A stretch of 64,000 nucleotides of DNA from JBNKWA01 sp050299555 (GTDB taxonomy: Bacteria; Pseudomonadota; Alphaproteobacteria; Rhodobacterales; Rhodobacteraceae), in the NCBI GenBank assembly GCA_050299555.1, contig JBNKWA010000076.1, positions 12,694 through 76,693 on the forward strand, in the 5' to 3' direction. The translations under genes and the position numbers were made by a program. Shown here one piece after another: positions 1 to 8,902 of this stretch (position 1 is the stretch's first letter; each line of letters opens with the position of its first letter). The notes under the pieces are model-generated. The model did no database searches, was not told the origin of the DNA, and worked only from the letters and a program-made list of their open reading frames with translations.

Positions 1-1463
1 GCAAGGATGCCGGCGGTGGAGACCGGATCGGCGCCGGCGATGATCGACACCCCGGGTGCGTAGATGTCCACGGTATCGCCGTCCTGACCCGCGGTGCCGG
101 GCAGGGCGCCGACCGCCGAGAACGCGGTGATGGTCACGTCGTTGCGGCCGATGGCGCCGACGCAGACCACGCCGCGAAGCTCGCAGGGGATGCGGCGCAT
201 GGTTTCCTGGCAGTCCGACAGCGAGGATTGCGGGCACGTGATCTGGTCGATGTCCATGCCGTCGTTGCCGGCCGAGGAGACGACCAGCGTTCCGACGCCT
301 TCCAGCGTGGCGATGCCGGCGTCGAGGACCGCCGTCGACCAGATCCACAGGAACGGCACGTCGCCCGAGAAGCTCATGTTGGCGACGCGCGGGGCGCCGG
401 TGACCGACTCGGCAATGCCGGCGATCCAGCCCAGCAGCGACCACGATTCGTAGCCGTCGACGCTTTGCAGGATCATCTGCTCGGTGACCGGCCCGGCCGG
501 CCCCGCCATGGCGCGGACGTTGCCGAGCCGGGCGGCCATGATCTCGGAGACGTTGGAGCCGTGCCAGGGGCAGGCGAAGCCGCCCGTGCAGGTGCCGGTG
601 CCGGGGGTGTTGACCGGGGCGCCGTTATGCTGCGGATTGCGCAGATCAACCGAGCCGTGGAAACCCTGATCCACGGTCGCCAGGGTCAGCCGGCTGGCCC
701 CGACGGCGAAGTTGTCGCTGTCGAGGATGCCGGCGGCCTTGAGCAGGTGCCAGGCATTGGTGACGCCGATCCGCGCCACGCCGTCACCGTTGAGATAGGG
801 CACGTCGAAGGCGTTCACGAAGCCGGTGCCGGCGGTGTTGAAGCCCTCGACCAGGATCTCGTTCTCGAGCGTGTCGGGTTGGAAGATCCAGTTGATGCCC
901 ACCATCACCTGGCCATCGAGATGGGTGGCGAGGGCGGTCTCGAGCGTCGCCAGGGCCGCCGGCGAGGACACCTCGTAGACACCATCGAAGCGGCCCGGCG
1001 CCTCGCTGGCGAGGCGCTTGAACACGGCGCCGTCGGATCGCCGGGCGGGGTCGATGCGCACCCGCTGCAACTGGATGGCCCGGGCCGATCGCGTGCGCGG
1101 CGGATCGAGCGACAGCTTGCTGTCGGCGCGGGCGCGCAGGCCGGTGGCCGTGTCCTCGATCAGGCGGGCATCATCGGCGGCAAGGATCAGCTCGCCCTCG
1201 ACGAAATAGGCGGTGGTTTGCCCGTGCTGCAGGACGCCGACGGTGCGGGTCTTGTCGGCAAGCGCCACCCCCCCGGCCAGCTTGGCCAGCGCCGGATTGA
1301 TCCGCACGACGATGCCTTTTGAGGTAGCGGGCGCGGGTCGGGGCGCCGGCTTGCGGATGCCGAAATCGTCGAGCAGGCGCGACGGGTCCATGCGTTCCAG
1401 CCGGTTCTGTGCCGCCGCCGGCACGGCAACAAGCGCAAGGAACAAGATGACGATCCGCAGCAT
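1..1463 (-). CDS. Secreted subtilisin-like serine protease (S8), 3' end outside window
   Basis: The reading frame is open from an ATG at 1463 to the window edge (487 codons visible), so the C-terminus is missing. A Sec signal peptide is evident at residues 1-19 (hydrophobic stretch ending AAAQ). Residues 20-250 form a propeptide or N-terminal domain I do not recognise. The S8 catalytic Asp is in LATVDQGFHG (D265), the His in CPWHGSNVS (H301), and the oxyanion Asn in VVSSAGNDG (N400). The conserved DIYAPGVSI stretch lies just before the edge, and the GTSMA serine box should follow outside the window. Role: exported or periplasmic peptidase; substrate unknown. The family call is firm; activity cannot be judged without the serine. 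Confidence 0.85.
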   Translation of the reverse strand, partial: MLRIVILFLALVAVPAAAQNRLERMDPSRLLDDFGIRKPAPRPAPATSKGIVVRINPALAKLAGGVALADKTRTVGVLQHGQTTAYFVEGELILAADDARLIEDTATGLRARADSKLSLDPPRTRSARAIQLQRVRIDPARRSDGAVFKRLASEAPGRFDGVYEVSSPAALATLETALATHLDGQVMVGINWIFQPDTLENEILVEGFNTAGTGFVNAFDVPYLNGDGVARIGVTNAWHLLKAAGILDSDNFAVGASRLTLATVDQGFHGSVDLRNPQHNGAPVNTPGTGTCTGGFACPWHGSNVSEIMAARLGNVRAMAGPAGPVTEQMILQSVDGYESWSLLGWIAGIAESVTGAPRVANMSFSGDVPFLWIWSTAVLDAGIATLEGVGTLVVSSAGNDGMDIDQITCPQSSLSDCQETMRRIPCELRGVVCVGAIGRNDVTITAFSAVGALPGTAGQDGDTVDIYAPGVSIIAGADPVSTAGIL

Positions 1464-1577
1464 GGCAACCACCCCCCGTGGAAAATCCAGATATTTCATG
1501 CGGATGGCAGGGTCGCCGCTGGCATGGCGCCTTGTCAACCGTCTAGAGGCGACGTGTGGGGGGCTTTGGGGGCCATG

Positions 1578-2231
1578 TCAGGGGCGGTCGGGCGCGATCA
1601 GCCCCAGCCCGCGCAGGTAGATGCCGACCCCGGTCTCCAGCAGTTCCTCGGCCCCGTAGGGCGACTTGCTGCCCGGCTCGCCGCGCGCGAAAAGCTCGAC
1701 CACGCCGTGGCTCAGCGCCCAGATGTGGTGCGCCACCATGGTCGGCGGCGGCCGGCGATCCGGCGGCATGTTCTCGGTTATGGCCCGTGCCGCCCGTATC
1801 AGGACCCCAAAGGCCCGGTCGGCGGCGCGCTGCAAGGCGGCATTGCCGGCGATCGAAAGGCCGCTTTCGAACATGGTGATGTAGTGGCCGGGGAACTCGC
1901 GCGCGAAGGCGAGATAGGCGCGCCCCGTCGCCTCGAAGGCCGCCAGGGCCGAGGAATGGCCGCGCGCATAGGCATGTTCCATCAGGTCGGCGAAGATCTC
2001 GAAACCCTGCCGCGCGGCTTCGGCGATCAGCGCCTCTCGGTTCGGAAAATGCCGGTAGGGCGCGCCGGGGCTGACGCCCGCCAGCCGCGCCGCCTCGGGC
2101 AGCGAGACGCCGAGGGGGCCTTTCTCGACCACCAGTTTCAGGGCTGCCTCGACAAGCGCCTGGCGCAGGTTGCCATGGTGATAGCCGCGCCGCTCGGCCC
2201 CGCCCTGGCCCCCGGGGCTATCCGGACTCAT
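1578..2231 (-). CDS. TetR/AcrR family regulator with WHG-type C-terminal domain
   Basis: A 217-residue protein. The N-terminal TetR helix-turn-helix spans about residues 20-65 (LPEAARLAGVSPGAPYRHF). The C-terminal part carries the IWALSHGVVELF signature of the WHG ligand-binding domain, which usually senses small hydrophobic compounds. It lies 12 bp downstream of ppk2 on the same strand, so the two are probably co-transcribed, though no functional link is evident. The first residues (SPDSPGGQGG) are disordered; a later start is possible. Ligand and target are unknown. Confidence 0.85.
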   Translation of the reverse strand: MSPDSPGGQGGAERRGYHHGNLRQALVEAALKLVVEKGPLGVSLPEAARLAGVSPGAPYRHFPNREALIAEAARQGFEIFADLMEHAYARGHSSALAAFEATGRAYLAFAREFPGHYITMFESGLSIAGNAALQRAADRAFGVLIRAARAITENMPPDRRPPPTMVAHHIWALSHGVVELFARGEPGSKSPYGAEELLETGVGIYLRGLGLIAPDRP

Positions 2232-2243
2232 GCCGGCGGCCGG

Positions 2244-3131
2244 TCATGCCAGCCCGAAGGTCTTGGGCGATCCGGTGAGCTTGGGGTCGGGGGCGTCTGC
2301 GGAGCGGCCGGGATAGTCGAGTGCCGTGAGCACCGCGCGGATCACCTCGAGCCGCGAACGCCGCTGGTCGTCGGATCGGACAACCGTCCACGGCGCATAG
2401 GCGTTGTGGGTGCGGTTGAACATCTCGCCGATGGCGTCGGTGTAGGCGTCCCAGCGCGCCAGTCCGTCGACGTCGATCTTCGACAGTTTCCATTGCTTGA
2501 GCGGGTCGGCCTCGCGTTCCATGAACCGGCGGAGTTGCTCGGCGCGGCCCACGGTAAGCCAGATCTTGAACAGCCGGATGCCCTCGCGCACCAGCATGGA
2601 TTCGAACTGCGGCACCTGCTCGAAGAACTGCTCGCGCTCGACATCGGTGCAGAAGCCGAAGACCTTCTCGACCACGGCGCGGTTGTACCACGAGCGGTCG
2701 AAGCAGACGATCTCGCCCGCCGCTGGCAGGTGCTGGACATAGCGCTGGAAGTACCATTGCGTGCGCTCGGTATCGGACGGCTTGGACAGCGCCACGACCC
2801 GGGCGCCGCGCGGGTTTAGGTTCTCGGTCAGGCGCTTGATCGAGCCGCCCTTGCCGGCGGCGTCGCGGCCCTCGAAGACGATCGCGACGCGCTGTCCGCT
2901 GTCCCGCAGCCAGCCCTGCATGCGGGCAAGTTCGATCTGCAGCGGCTTGTAGGCGTCGTAGTAGTCCGACTTCTTCATCCGCTTCTGATAGGGATAGTCC
3001 GGGTTGAGGACATCGCGCTTGCCGGCATTGTCGATGGCCTTGCGTACGTCCTCGGGCGCCGCCTCGGCGAAGTAGCGCGAGATCGCGCCGTCGAACGGCT
3101 TGGGAAACTCGATTCGGGCGTCCTTCGGCAT
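2244..3131 (-). CDS. ppk2: Polyphosphate kinase 2
   Basis: A 295-residue one-domain PPK2, the usual length for class I. The Walker A region FEGRDAAGKGG is at residues 87-96 and the Walker B/lid motif CFDRSWYNR at about 143-151. The enzyme transfers phosphate between polyphosphate and nucleoside diphosphates in the cytoplasm, helping to keep GTP/ATP pools. The N-terminal YPYQKRMKKSDYYDAYKPLQIEL segment is typical of the family. It leads a probable two-gene transcript with the TetR gene behind it. Class I versus class II/III preference is inferred from length only. Confidence 0.93.
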   Translation of the reverse strand: MPKDARIEFPKPFDGAISRYFAEAAPEDVRKAIDNAGKRDVLNPDYPYQKRMKKSDYYDAYKPLQIELARMQGWLRDSGQRVAIVFEGRDAAGKGGSIKRLTENLNPRGARVVALSKPSDTERTQWYFQRYVQHLPAAGEIVCFDRSWYNRAVVEKVFGFCTDVEREQFFEQVPQFESMLVREGIRLFKIWLTVGRAEQLRRFMEREADPLKQWKLSKIDVDGLARWDAYTDAIGEMFNRTHNAYAPWTVVRSDDQRRSRLEVIRAVLTALDYPGRSADAPDPKLTGSPKTFGLA

Positions 3132-3333
3132 GGTGGCGGTCCCCTTTCCAAGGCCCCGTTATAGGAAGCGCCGCGTGGTGCTGGCAAGCAAGCCACCATT
3201 GGCGGGGCGGGGGTGCGGGGATCGAACCCTGTGCGGACCGGCCTGGCGCGGGGTTGGTGCGTCCTGTCAGAGCGAAACCGGGTCAGAGTGAAGCAAACAG
3301 ATCCAGGACTTTCCCCCAAGCGATTGAGTCTGG

Positions 3334-3352
3334 TGCGAAAATGCCTTTCGCA
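3334..3352. terminator. Possible hairpin terminator
   Basis: A 7-bp perfect stem (TGCGAAA / TTTCGCA) with a 5-nt loop lies 17 bp beyond the stop of the sterol-desaturase-like gene. There is no T-run on either side, so it may equally be a protein site. The rest of the 3132-3368 gap holds nothing else I can support. Confidence 0.3.
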
Positions 3353-3368
3353 TTGGGTCCGGGCTTGT

Positions 3369-4394
3369 CTAGTGGCCCTCGGGGGCTGCCTGGGCATGGG
3401 CCTCGGTCGCCGGGGCCGGGGCCGATGCGGCGACATGCCGGCCGGTCAGCCGACCCCAGACCTTGGCGAAGGGGCGGAAATAGAGCACGCGGACGCTGCG
3501 CCAGGTGCCGTCCTCGTCGGTGCCGAGGCCGAAGGTGATCTCCTCCCTGCCCTTGGGGACATAGAGCGTACCGGCCGCCCAGTCCCAGAAGGCGAAGATG
3601 AACCCCATGTTCTTGTCCCAGTGCTGCCGGGCGGTGGAGTGGTGGATCTGGTGCTGGGCCGGGCAGACGAAGATGTATTGCAGCCAGGTCGGGTAACGCA
3701 GCCAGACATGGCTGTGGCGCAGGTTGAAGGCGGCCAGGAAGAAGGCGGCCATGAAGACGTTCATCTCGAACAGCGTGAACATGCGGGCACCGTCGCCGGC
3801 GACATAATCCACCAGTGCCACAACGCCGCCCAGGGTCAGCGCGCCGATGGCCGCGTCGCTCAGCTCCTCGACCGGGTGCATGCGGGCGGCGGTGATCGGG
3901 GTCATCACCTCGGCCGAATGGTGCACCTTGTGGAACTCCCACAGGGTGGGAACCATGTGGTAGATGTAGTGCGCAAACCACAGCGCGAAATCGAGCACCA
4001 CGATCACCAGGACGGTGCAGAGGGCGGACACGGCGAATGACGGGGCCACGCCCGGGCCGGCGGGACCGAAGCCGGCCTCCAGCGCTGCCAGGGCCCAGTC
4101 GTGCACCAGGTAGGTTCCGATCGCGGCCGAGCTGAAGACGGTGGCGAACAGGATCTTGTTGACGACGAAGTAGAGGTAGTCGGCCTTGGCCGACGGATGC
4201 AGGATCACGTCGCGCGGCAACAGCCAGCGCAGCAGGCCGCCCAGTTCCACCGCGCCATTCTTTTGCGCCTGGTTGTAGGAATATACGCCGATGGCCGCCA
4301 GAAGCGCCGTCGCCTGATAAAGCACCGCCAGCCGGTTGCTATTGTCGAAGAACAGCGCCACCGGGGTCAGCAGCGCGTCGATCAACCAATCCAT
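3369..4394 (-). CDS. Sterol desaturase / fatty acid hydroxylase family membrane protein
   Basis: A 341-residue membrane protein with several hydrophobic spans. It shows the histidine clusters of the di-iron family: HYIYHMVP, HKVHHS and HQIHHST, with a further His in LRHSHVW. Members insert oxygen into or desaturate membrane lipids, sterols, hopanoids or ornithine lipids; the substrate here is unknown. The C-terminal tail is low-complexity Ala/Pro. It stands alone, 65 bp downstream of metA on the same strand. The family call is strong and the specific reaction is open. Confidence 0.88.
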   Translation of the reverse strand: MDWLIDALLTPVALFFDNSNRLAVLYQATALLAAIGVYSYNQAQKNGAVELGGLLRWLLPRDVILHPSAKADYLYFVVNKILFATVFSSAAIGTYLVHDWALAALEAGFGPAGPGVAPSFAVSALCTVLVIVVLDFALWFAHYIYHMVPTLWEFHKVHHSAEVMTPITAARMHPVEELSDAAIGALTLGGVVALVDYVAGDGARMFTLFEMNVFMAAFFLAAFNLRHSHVWLRYPTWLQYIFVCPAQHQIHHSTARQHWDKNMGFIFAFWDWAAGTLYVPKGREEITFGLGTDEDGTWRSVRVLYFRPFAKVWGRLTGRHVAASAPAPATEAHAQAAPEGH

Positions 4395-4459
4395 GGGCCT
4401 GCCTGCCTCCCTTCATCGCTTGCGGGCGGCGTCACCACTCCGGGCCGTTTCCGGCCATA

Positions 4460-5383
4460 TTATGGCGCCCGGCCGATATCGGCCAGGTTGTAGGGCGTAG
4501 TCTGGTAGATTTCGTTTATCCAGTTGCCGTAGAGCAGATGCGCGTGGCTGCGCCAGCGGTTCATCGGCGGCCGGGTCGGGTCGTCGCCCGGGAAGTAGTT
4601 GACCGGCACGTCGATGGGATTGCCCGCAGCAACGTCGCGGTCGTATTCGGCCTTCAGCGTGCCGCTGTCATATTCCAGGTGGTTGATGATGTAGAGCGCC
4701 CGCCGCCCGGGGTCGGACACCAGGCACGGGCCGGTTTCGTCCGAGGTCAGCAGCGTCTCGAGCCCGGCAACCCGGTCGATATCCTCCTGCCGCATCTCGG
4801 TCCAGCGGCTGACCGGCATCACGCAGTCGTCCGAGAAGCCGCGCAGGAACGGCGAGGTCGGTGCCAGGTTGCGGTGCCGGAAGCAGCCGAAGGCCTTGGC
4901 CGGCAGGATGTGCTTGGGCACGCCGTGGAAATGCCACGCCATGGCCATCCCGCCCCAGCAGACGCCGAAGGTGGAATGCACGTTGGTCTGGGTCCAGTCC
5001 ATCACCTCCTGAAGCTCGCTCCAGTAGGTGACGTCCTCGAAATCCAGATGCTCGATCGGGGCGCCGGTGATGATCAGCCCGTCGAAGCTTTCGCCCTTGA
5101 TCTCCTGGAAGGGGCGATAGAACTCGGCCATGTGCTCGGGCGCCGTGTTGCGGGTCTGGTGCTCGGTCATGCGGATCAGGCGAAAGTCGATCTGCAGCGG
5201 CGTGGCACCGATCAGCCGGGCGAACTGGATTTCGGTCTCGACCTTTTTCGGCATCAGGTTCAGCAGCCCGATCTTTATCGGGCGGATGTCCTGGCGCGCC
5301 GCGCGGTCCTCGCCCATCACCATCACCCCCTCGTGGTCGAGGATGTCGAAGGCGGGCAGGTTTTCCGGCAGCTTGATCGGCAT
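4460..5383 (-). CDS. metA: Homoserine O-acyltransferase MetA, predicted acetyl-CoA type
   Basis: A full-length 307-residue MetA. Catalytic Cys142 is in FGVCWGG; His235 and Glu237 are in INHLEYD. It acylates L-homoserine, the first committed step to methionine. Position 111 (ITGAPIE) is Glu. In studied MetA enzymes Glu111 goes with acetyl-CoA use, as in Bacillus cereus, and Gly111 with succinyl-CoA, as in E. coli, so homoserine O-acetyltransferase activity is predicted despite the name. No good Shine-Dalgarno sequence precedes the ATG. The gene is divergent from a lipoprotein gene. Confidence 0.93.
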   Translation of the reverse strand: MPIKLPENLPAFDILDHEGVMVMGEDRAARQDIRPIKIGLLNLMPKKVETEIQFARLIGATPLQIDFRLIRMTEHQTRNTAPEHMAEFYRPFQEIKGESFDGLIITGAPIEHLDFEDVTYWSELQEVMDWTQTNVHSTFGVCWGGMAMAWHFHGVPKHILPAKAFGCFRHRNLAPTSPFLRGFSDDCVMPVSRWTEMRQEDIDRVAGLETLLTSDETGPCLVSDPGRRALYIINHLEYDSGTLKAEYDRDVAAGNPIDVPVNYFPGDDPTRPPMNRWRSHAHLLYGNWINEIYQTTPYNLADIGRAP

Positions 5384-5403
5384 GGCGGGATTTTCGTGAA
5401 AAC

Positions 5404-5433
5404 TGCGTCAAAGAGCACAGTCACATAGACGCA
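5404..5433 (-). promoter_or_regulatory. Hairpin in metA leader
   Basis: A 6-bp stem (TGCGTC/GACGCA) with an 18-nt loop lies 20 bp before the metA start. Alphaproteobacterial metA genes often carry SAM-II or related riboswitches, but I do not find the conserved AGCUAAA tail or loop bases, so this is only a structure in the leader. Confidence 0.2.
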
Positions 5434-5494
5434 AGCCTTTGTCCCCGCAAGGACCGGACGTATCCTCGCGCCGGGGTTTAGCACGGAGGGGGAG

Positions 5495-6532
5495 ATGCGA
5501 AAGCCTTTACTGGCGGCCGCGGCGCTGCCGCTGCTCGGGGCCTGTTCGACCGGCCACCTGACGCCGGATATCACCAATTACGGCAAGACGGTCGAGGCCA
5601 TCGTGGCCGAGGACGTCAAGACACCGGCGGCGCGGTCACTGCCCGACCGGATCGCGGCGCAGCGCCGAATCGACTTCGCGGCGAGCCGTGTCATCTACGG
5701 CTCGAGCGACCGGGAGGCCTGCTCCTACGACCGCCCAGATGTCGCAGCCGACGCGCCGGCCTTCCGCGACTCCTGCACGCTCGTTCCACGCATCCTTGTT
5801 GGCGACGACCTGCAGGTTGCCGCCAGCGAATACGATCCCGCCGCCGCGCAGGCAGCCGCGGACGTCGTCATCAATGCCGGAGACGACGCACTGTTGCGCG
5901 AGCAGCTCGGCTACGGCGTCCGCGAGGACCTCGTGGCCTATGGCAAGGCTCTGGCAGAACTGGCCAGCACCACAGACCCGGCCGCAACCGGTGTCGCGGT
6001 TGGCCAAGCGTTCGATGCGATTACCGGGCTGAAGGACAGCCTGTCCGCAGCCGCCTCGGAGACCGGCCAGCCCGCTCCGCCCAGCGCCATCCGGCAGCCG
6101 GCGCGGACGTTGGTCTCGACGCTTGTCGGCGAGATCGCCGAGACTCTGCGCTATCGGCGGCTGAAGTCGGTGGTCCAATCGGCCGATCCCTTCATCCAGC
6201 AGGCCTCCGTTCAGCTCGCCATTCTTGCCTTCCGGGGCGAAGGCGCGGCGCTGGAGGCAAAGGCCGCGCGGATGACCGATGCCCTGGCCGAGCAGGAGCC
6301 GGGTTCGGCGGCCTCGCTGGCAGAGGTCGAGGCCGCCCATGCCGCGCTGGCGACCGCCGATGGAAAGGCCGCCTTCGGTCGCTATGCCGAGATCGGGCGC
6401 GCACACCGGGCGATCCGAGAGGCGCTCGAAGCGCCGGCCGACCTCGACCGCCTCCGGGCAGCCAACCAGCGCATCATTGCCCTGGCCGAAGCCTTCAAGG
6501 CGGTGGCCGAAGCCTCTGACGCCAAAGACTGA
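5495..6532 (+). CDS. Predicted lipoprotein of unknown function
   Basis: A 345-residue protein with a type II signal peptide; the lipobox LLGAC gives Cys17 as the lipidation site. Serine at +2 suggests outer-membrane delivery. The mature part is Ala-rich and mostly helical (QAAADVVINA, ALEAKAARMTDALAE), suggesting a coiled or helical-bundle protein on the periplasmic face. No enzyme motif was seen. The next gene starts 22 bp downstream and codes a small helical protein, so the two probably act together. I do not recognise the family. Confidence 0.75.
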   Translation: MRKPLLAAAALPLLGACSTGHLTPDITNYGKTVEAIVAEDVKTPAARSLPDRIAAQRRIDFAASRVIYGSSDREACSYDRPDVAADAPAFRDSCTLVPRILVGDDLQVAASEYDPAAAQAAADVVINAGDDALLREQLGYGVREDLVAYGKALAELASTTDPAATGVAVGQAFDAITGLKDSLSAAASETGQPAPPSAIRQPARTLVSTLVGEIAETLRYRRLKSVVQSADPFIQQASVQLAILAFRGEGAALEAKAARMTDALAEQEPGSAASLAEVEAAHAALATADGKAAFGRYAEIGRAHRAIREALEAPADLDRLRAANQRIIALAEAFKAVAEASDAKD

Positions 6533-6554
6533 TTGCAACCGAGGGATTGGGGAC

Positions 6555-6944
6555 ATGGCAAACGCACGTACGCGGGATGACGAATTCGGGATGCTGATGA
6601 AGGCGGTCGACGCGCTGAAGGCGCACTACAAGACGGTGACCGGTGCAGCCGAGGAGGCGATGCTCATCGCCAAGCTGCGAGGGCGCAACGAAGAGGCCGC
6701 AGGCTATGCCCGGCTGCTCAAGTCGATGAGCGACCAACGCCGCGAGGCGCTCGGCCTGATCGGCGACCGCCTGACGACACCCGAGAAATTGCGCGAGACG
6801 CGGCGCGTGGTGCGCGCGGCCGCAGATGAGGCGCTGGGCTTCGTCAAGCACCTGCGTGAGGTGAAGATGAAGCTGGAAACCCTTGCTTCGGCAGCGAATT
6901 TCCTGTCTGAACTGGTAACCGGGCTGACCCGGATCGTCGCTTAG
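6555..6944 (+). CDS. Small helical protein, partner of upstream lipoprotein
   Basis: A 129-residue protein without signal peptide, rich in Ala/Arg/Glu/Leu helices throughout (EEAMLIAKLRGRNEEAAGYARLLKSM). The start at 6555 is chosen because GAGGGATTGGGG precedes it and the upstream gene stops at 6532. Its stop overlaps the convergent ATPase gene by 4 bp. Cytoplasmic location and a role tied to the lipoprotein are inferences from position. No family recognised. Confidence 0.65.
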   Translation: MANARTRDDEFGMLMKAVDALKAHYKTVTGAAEEAMLIAKLRGRNEEAAGYARLLKSMSDQRREALGLIGDRLTTPEKLRETRRVVRAAADEALGFVKHLREVKMKLETLASAANFLSELVTGLTRIVA

Positions 6945-7825
6945 GCGCCGGCTGGTTCCATTGGCGTCCGCGCCTCCAGCGCGCGTTCGATCAGGGTGCT
7001 GAAGTCGGCCGCCCCGGTCACCCTGGCGACATCGGCGGCGGCAATGGTGACGCCCCAGTTGCGGGCGATGGCCGCATAGGTGGGCAGGCGGCGGTCGATC
7101 AGCCGGCGGAAGCCGTGGCGGATGAAGGCATCGGGATCGACCTCGCACTCGGCGAGGCCGGTCTCGGCCAGGTACGCCGCCCAGGTCTCGCGCAGGAAAC
7201 TTTCGGTGTAGTACATCGGCTTGGGCGCCCTGGAGAACCGCGCCTCCAGTGCCTCGGTGTCGGCCTTTGTGCCCTCGATCCAGACCGGCAGGATCGCCGC
7301 CGACAGCGGCTTCAGCACCGGGTCCTCGGGATCGTCGGGGTCCACCACCTCGCACAGCGAGCCCGAGGTGTCGCAGACGAAGTGCGGGTAGCCGTAGATC
7401 TCCTCGGCCTTGCCGGCGAAGCGGATGGCATCCAGCGTCGCGGCGATCTCGGCCTCGCGGTGCTGGCGCTGGCGGCGAACGTATTCCTCGAACGGGATGC
7501 CGCCCATTTCGGGGTTGCCGGGCTTGCCGAGATAGGTCGACAGCGGCGAGAGATTCTTGAAGCTGATGTTGGAGGCGATGTAGATCGAATCCGACATCAA
7601 AAGGTCGCGCAGGAACGGGTTGCGCATCGCCTCGCGCTTGAAGTTGTCGACGATGTGCTCGCCCATGTAGCGGGTACCGATGCGGAAATCGACCGAGTAG
7701 TGGAACCAGCCGCCGGTCTCGCGCAAGAGGTTCGAGACATGGGTCTTGCCGAGGCCCGACATGCCGAACAGCGCCACCCGCTTGTGCGGCGCCTTGGCCC
7801 AGGCCTCGGGACTGTCGTAAAGCAT
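6941..7825 (-). CDS. P-loop ATPase/kinase-like protein
   Basis: A 294-residue protein with a clear Walker A, GMSGLGKT, at residues 21-28, preceded by KRVALF. Further conserved-looking stretches are HYSVDFRIGTRYMGEHIVDNFK and FVCDTSGSLCEVVDP. The layout (nucleotide-binding N-terminus, acidic centre, helical C-terminus) fits a small-molecule or nucleotide kinase fold; genes like this are usually annotated only as ATPase in Rhodobacteraceae. It lies 33 bp downstream of a DMT transporter gene on the same strand. Substrate unknown. Confidence 0.7.
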   Translation of the reverse strand: MLYDSPEAWAKAPHKRVALFGMSGLGKTHVSNLLRETGGWFHYSVDFRIGTRYMGEHIVDNFKREAMRNPFLRDLLMSDSIYIASNISFKNLSPLSTYLGKPGNPEMGGIPFEEYVRRQRQHREAEIAATLDAIRFAGKAEEIYGYPHFVCDTSGSLCEVVDPDDPEDPVLKPLSAAILPVWIEGTKADTEALEARFSRAPKPMYYTESFLRETWAAYLAETGLAECEVDPDAFIRHGFRRLIDRRLPTYAAIARNWGVTIAAADVARVTGAADFSTLIERALEARTPMEPAGA

Positions 7826-7858
7826 TGCCGCACCTGCACTCGCCGTCAGCGAGACTGC

Positions 7859-8791
7859 CTAGCTTGCGGGCGGGGTGGGATCAACGGAAATGCGCGTTAG
7901 CAGGGCAACCAGCCGGCCGTCGAGGATCAGAAGGCCCAGCGCCAGCAGCGCGAAGCCGGCAAAGGCGGTGTGGGACAGCGCCTCGCCCAGGACCAGTGCC
8001 CCGAGCAGCACCGCGATCGGCGCCACCAGCAGCGTGACCAGCAGCAGGTTGCCCGCCCCGGCCATGGCCAGCACCCGGTAGTAGAGCAGATAGGCCCCGG
8101 CGGTGGCGGCGATCGAGATGTAGCCCAGCGCCGTGATCGCCGGCAGTCCGGGCATCGCCGGCGGCAGCCCGTCCACCGTCAGTGCCAGCGGCACCATGAT
8201 CGCGGTCGATCCGGTCAGCATCGCCGCCGAGGCCACCTGCGGGCGCAGCCCCTTCATCGTCGCCCGGGCCCAGGCGCCGGCGAAGGCGTAGGACAGCGAC
8301 GAGCCGAGGATGGCAAGCTGCGCCAGCGAGCGCAGGTCGAACCCGGCCAGCACGCCGGGGCCGATGACCACGGCAACGCCGGCAAAGCCGATGACGACGC
8401 CTGTCAGGCGCCGCCCGGTCAACCGTTCGTCGGAAAAGACCAGCGCCGCCACCAGGACGCCGAAGATCGCCGTCGAGGCATTCAGGATCGAGGCGAGGCC
8501 GCTTTCGATCGTCGTCTGCCCCCAGGCGATCAGCGTGAACGGAATGGCGTTGTTCAGAAGCCCCATGACCAGGCAGGCGCCCCATTGCCGGCCCGAGGGC
8601 AGCGGCAGGCGGCGGGCCAGCACCACCACCCACAGGAGCGCCGCCGCCAGCGCCACGCGGATCGCCACCACCGTGAACACCGGCAGGTCCCTCAGCGCCA
8701 CGGCGAAGGCGAGGAACGAGCCGCCCCAGAGGAGCGCCAGCGCGAAAAGCTCGCCCCAGGCGCGGGGCGAAAGGGATTGCTGCGGAGCCAT
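7859..8791 (-). CDS. EamA/DMT family exporter
   Basis: A 310-residue inner-membrane protein with about ten hydrophobic spans in two EamA repeats (roughly residues 15-145 and 155-300). Typical DMT features include FTLIAWGQTTIESGLASILNAS near the end of repeat one and an SALLTG-like turn, YLLYYRVL, in repeat two. Such proteins export amino acids or other small metabolites by proton antiport. The next gene on the same strand codes the P-loop ATPase. Substrate not predictable. Confidence 0.85.
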   Translation of the reverse strand: MAPQQSLSPRAWGELFALALLWGGSFLAFAVALRDLPVFTVVAIRVALAAALLWVVVLARRLPLPSGRQWGACLVMGLLNNAIPFTLIAWGQTTIESGLASILNASTAIFGVLVAALVFSDERLTGRRLTGVVIGFAGVAVVIGPGVLAGFDLRSLAQLAILGSSLSYAFAGAWARATMKGLRPQVASAAMLTGSTAIMVPLALTVDGLPPAMPGLPAITALGYISIAATAGAYLLYYRVLAMAGAGNLLLVTLLVAPIAVLLGALVLGEALSHTAFAGFALLALGLLILDGRLVALLTRISVDPTPPAS

Positions 8792-8856
8792 GGCGGCTGG
8801 CTAGCATGTGGCGTGGGACGCAGCGACCCGGATCGTGCGCCACCCGCCAAATGCAT

Positions 8857-8878
8857 ACGCCCCGCCGAGGCGGGGCGT
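8857..8878 (-). terminator. Terminator hairpin after ppa
   Basis: A 9-bp perfect GC-rich stem (ACGCCCCGC / GCGGGGCGT) with a 4-nt loop lies 25 bp beyond the ppa stop. It is followed on the minus strand by ATGCATTT, a weak T tract. It probably ends ppa transcription before the DMT gene. Confidence 0.6.
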
Positions 8879-8902
8879 GCATCGTCGTGGTGGCAGGGCT
8901 GC

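Noticed and set aside
3205..3240. GGATCGAACCC string resembling a tRNA T-arm on the minus strand
   Set aside because: Only three of five T-stem pairs form, the acceptor does not close and no D or anticodon arm could be placed. Not a tRNA.
5384..5480. SAM-II riboswitch before metA
   Set aside because: One 6-bp hairpin is present but the conserved AGCUAAA tail and loop bases are not, so I list only a leader hairpin at low confidence.
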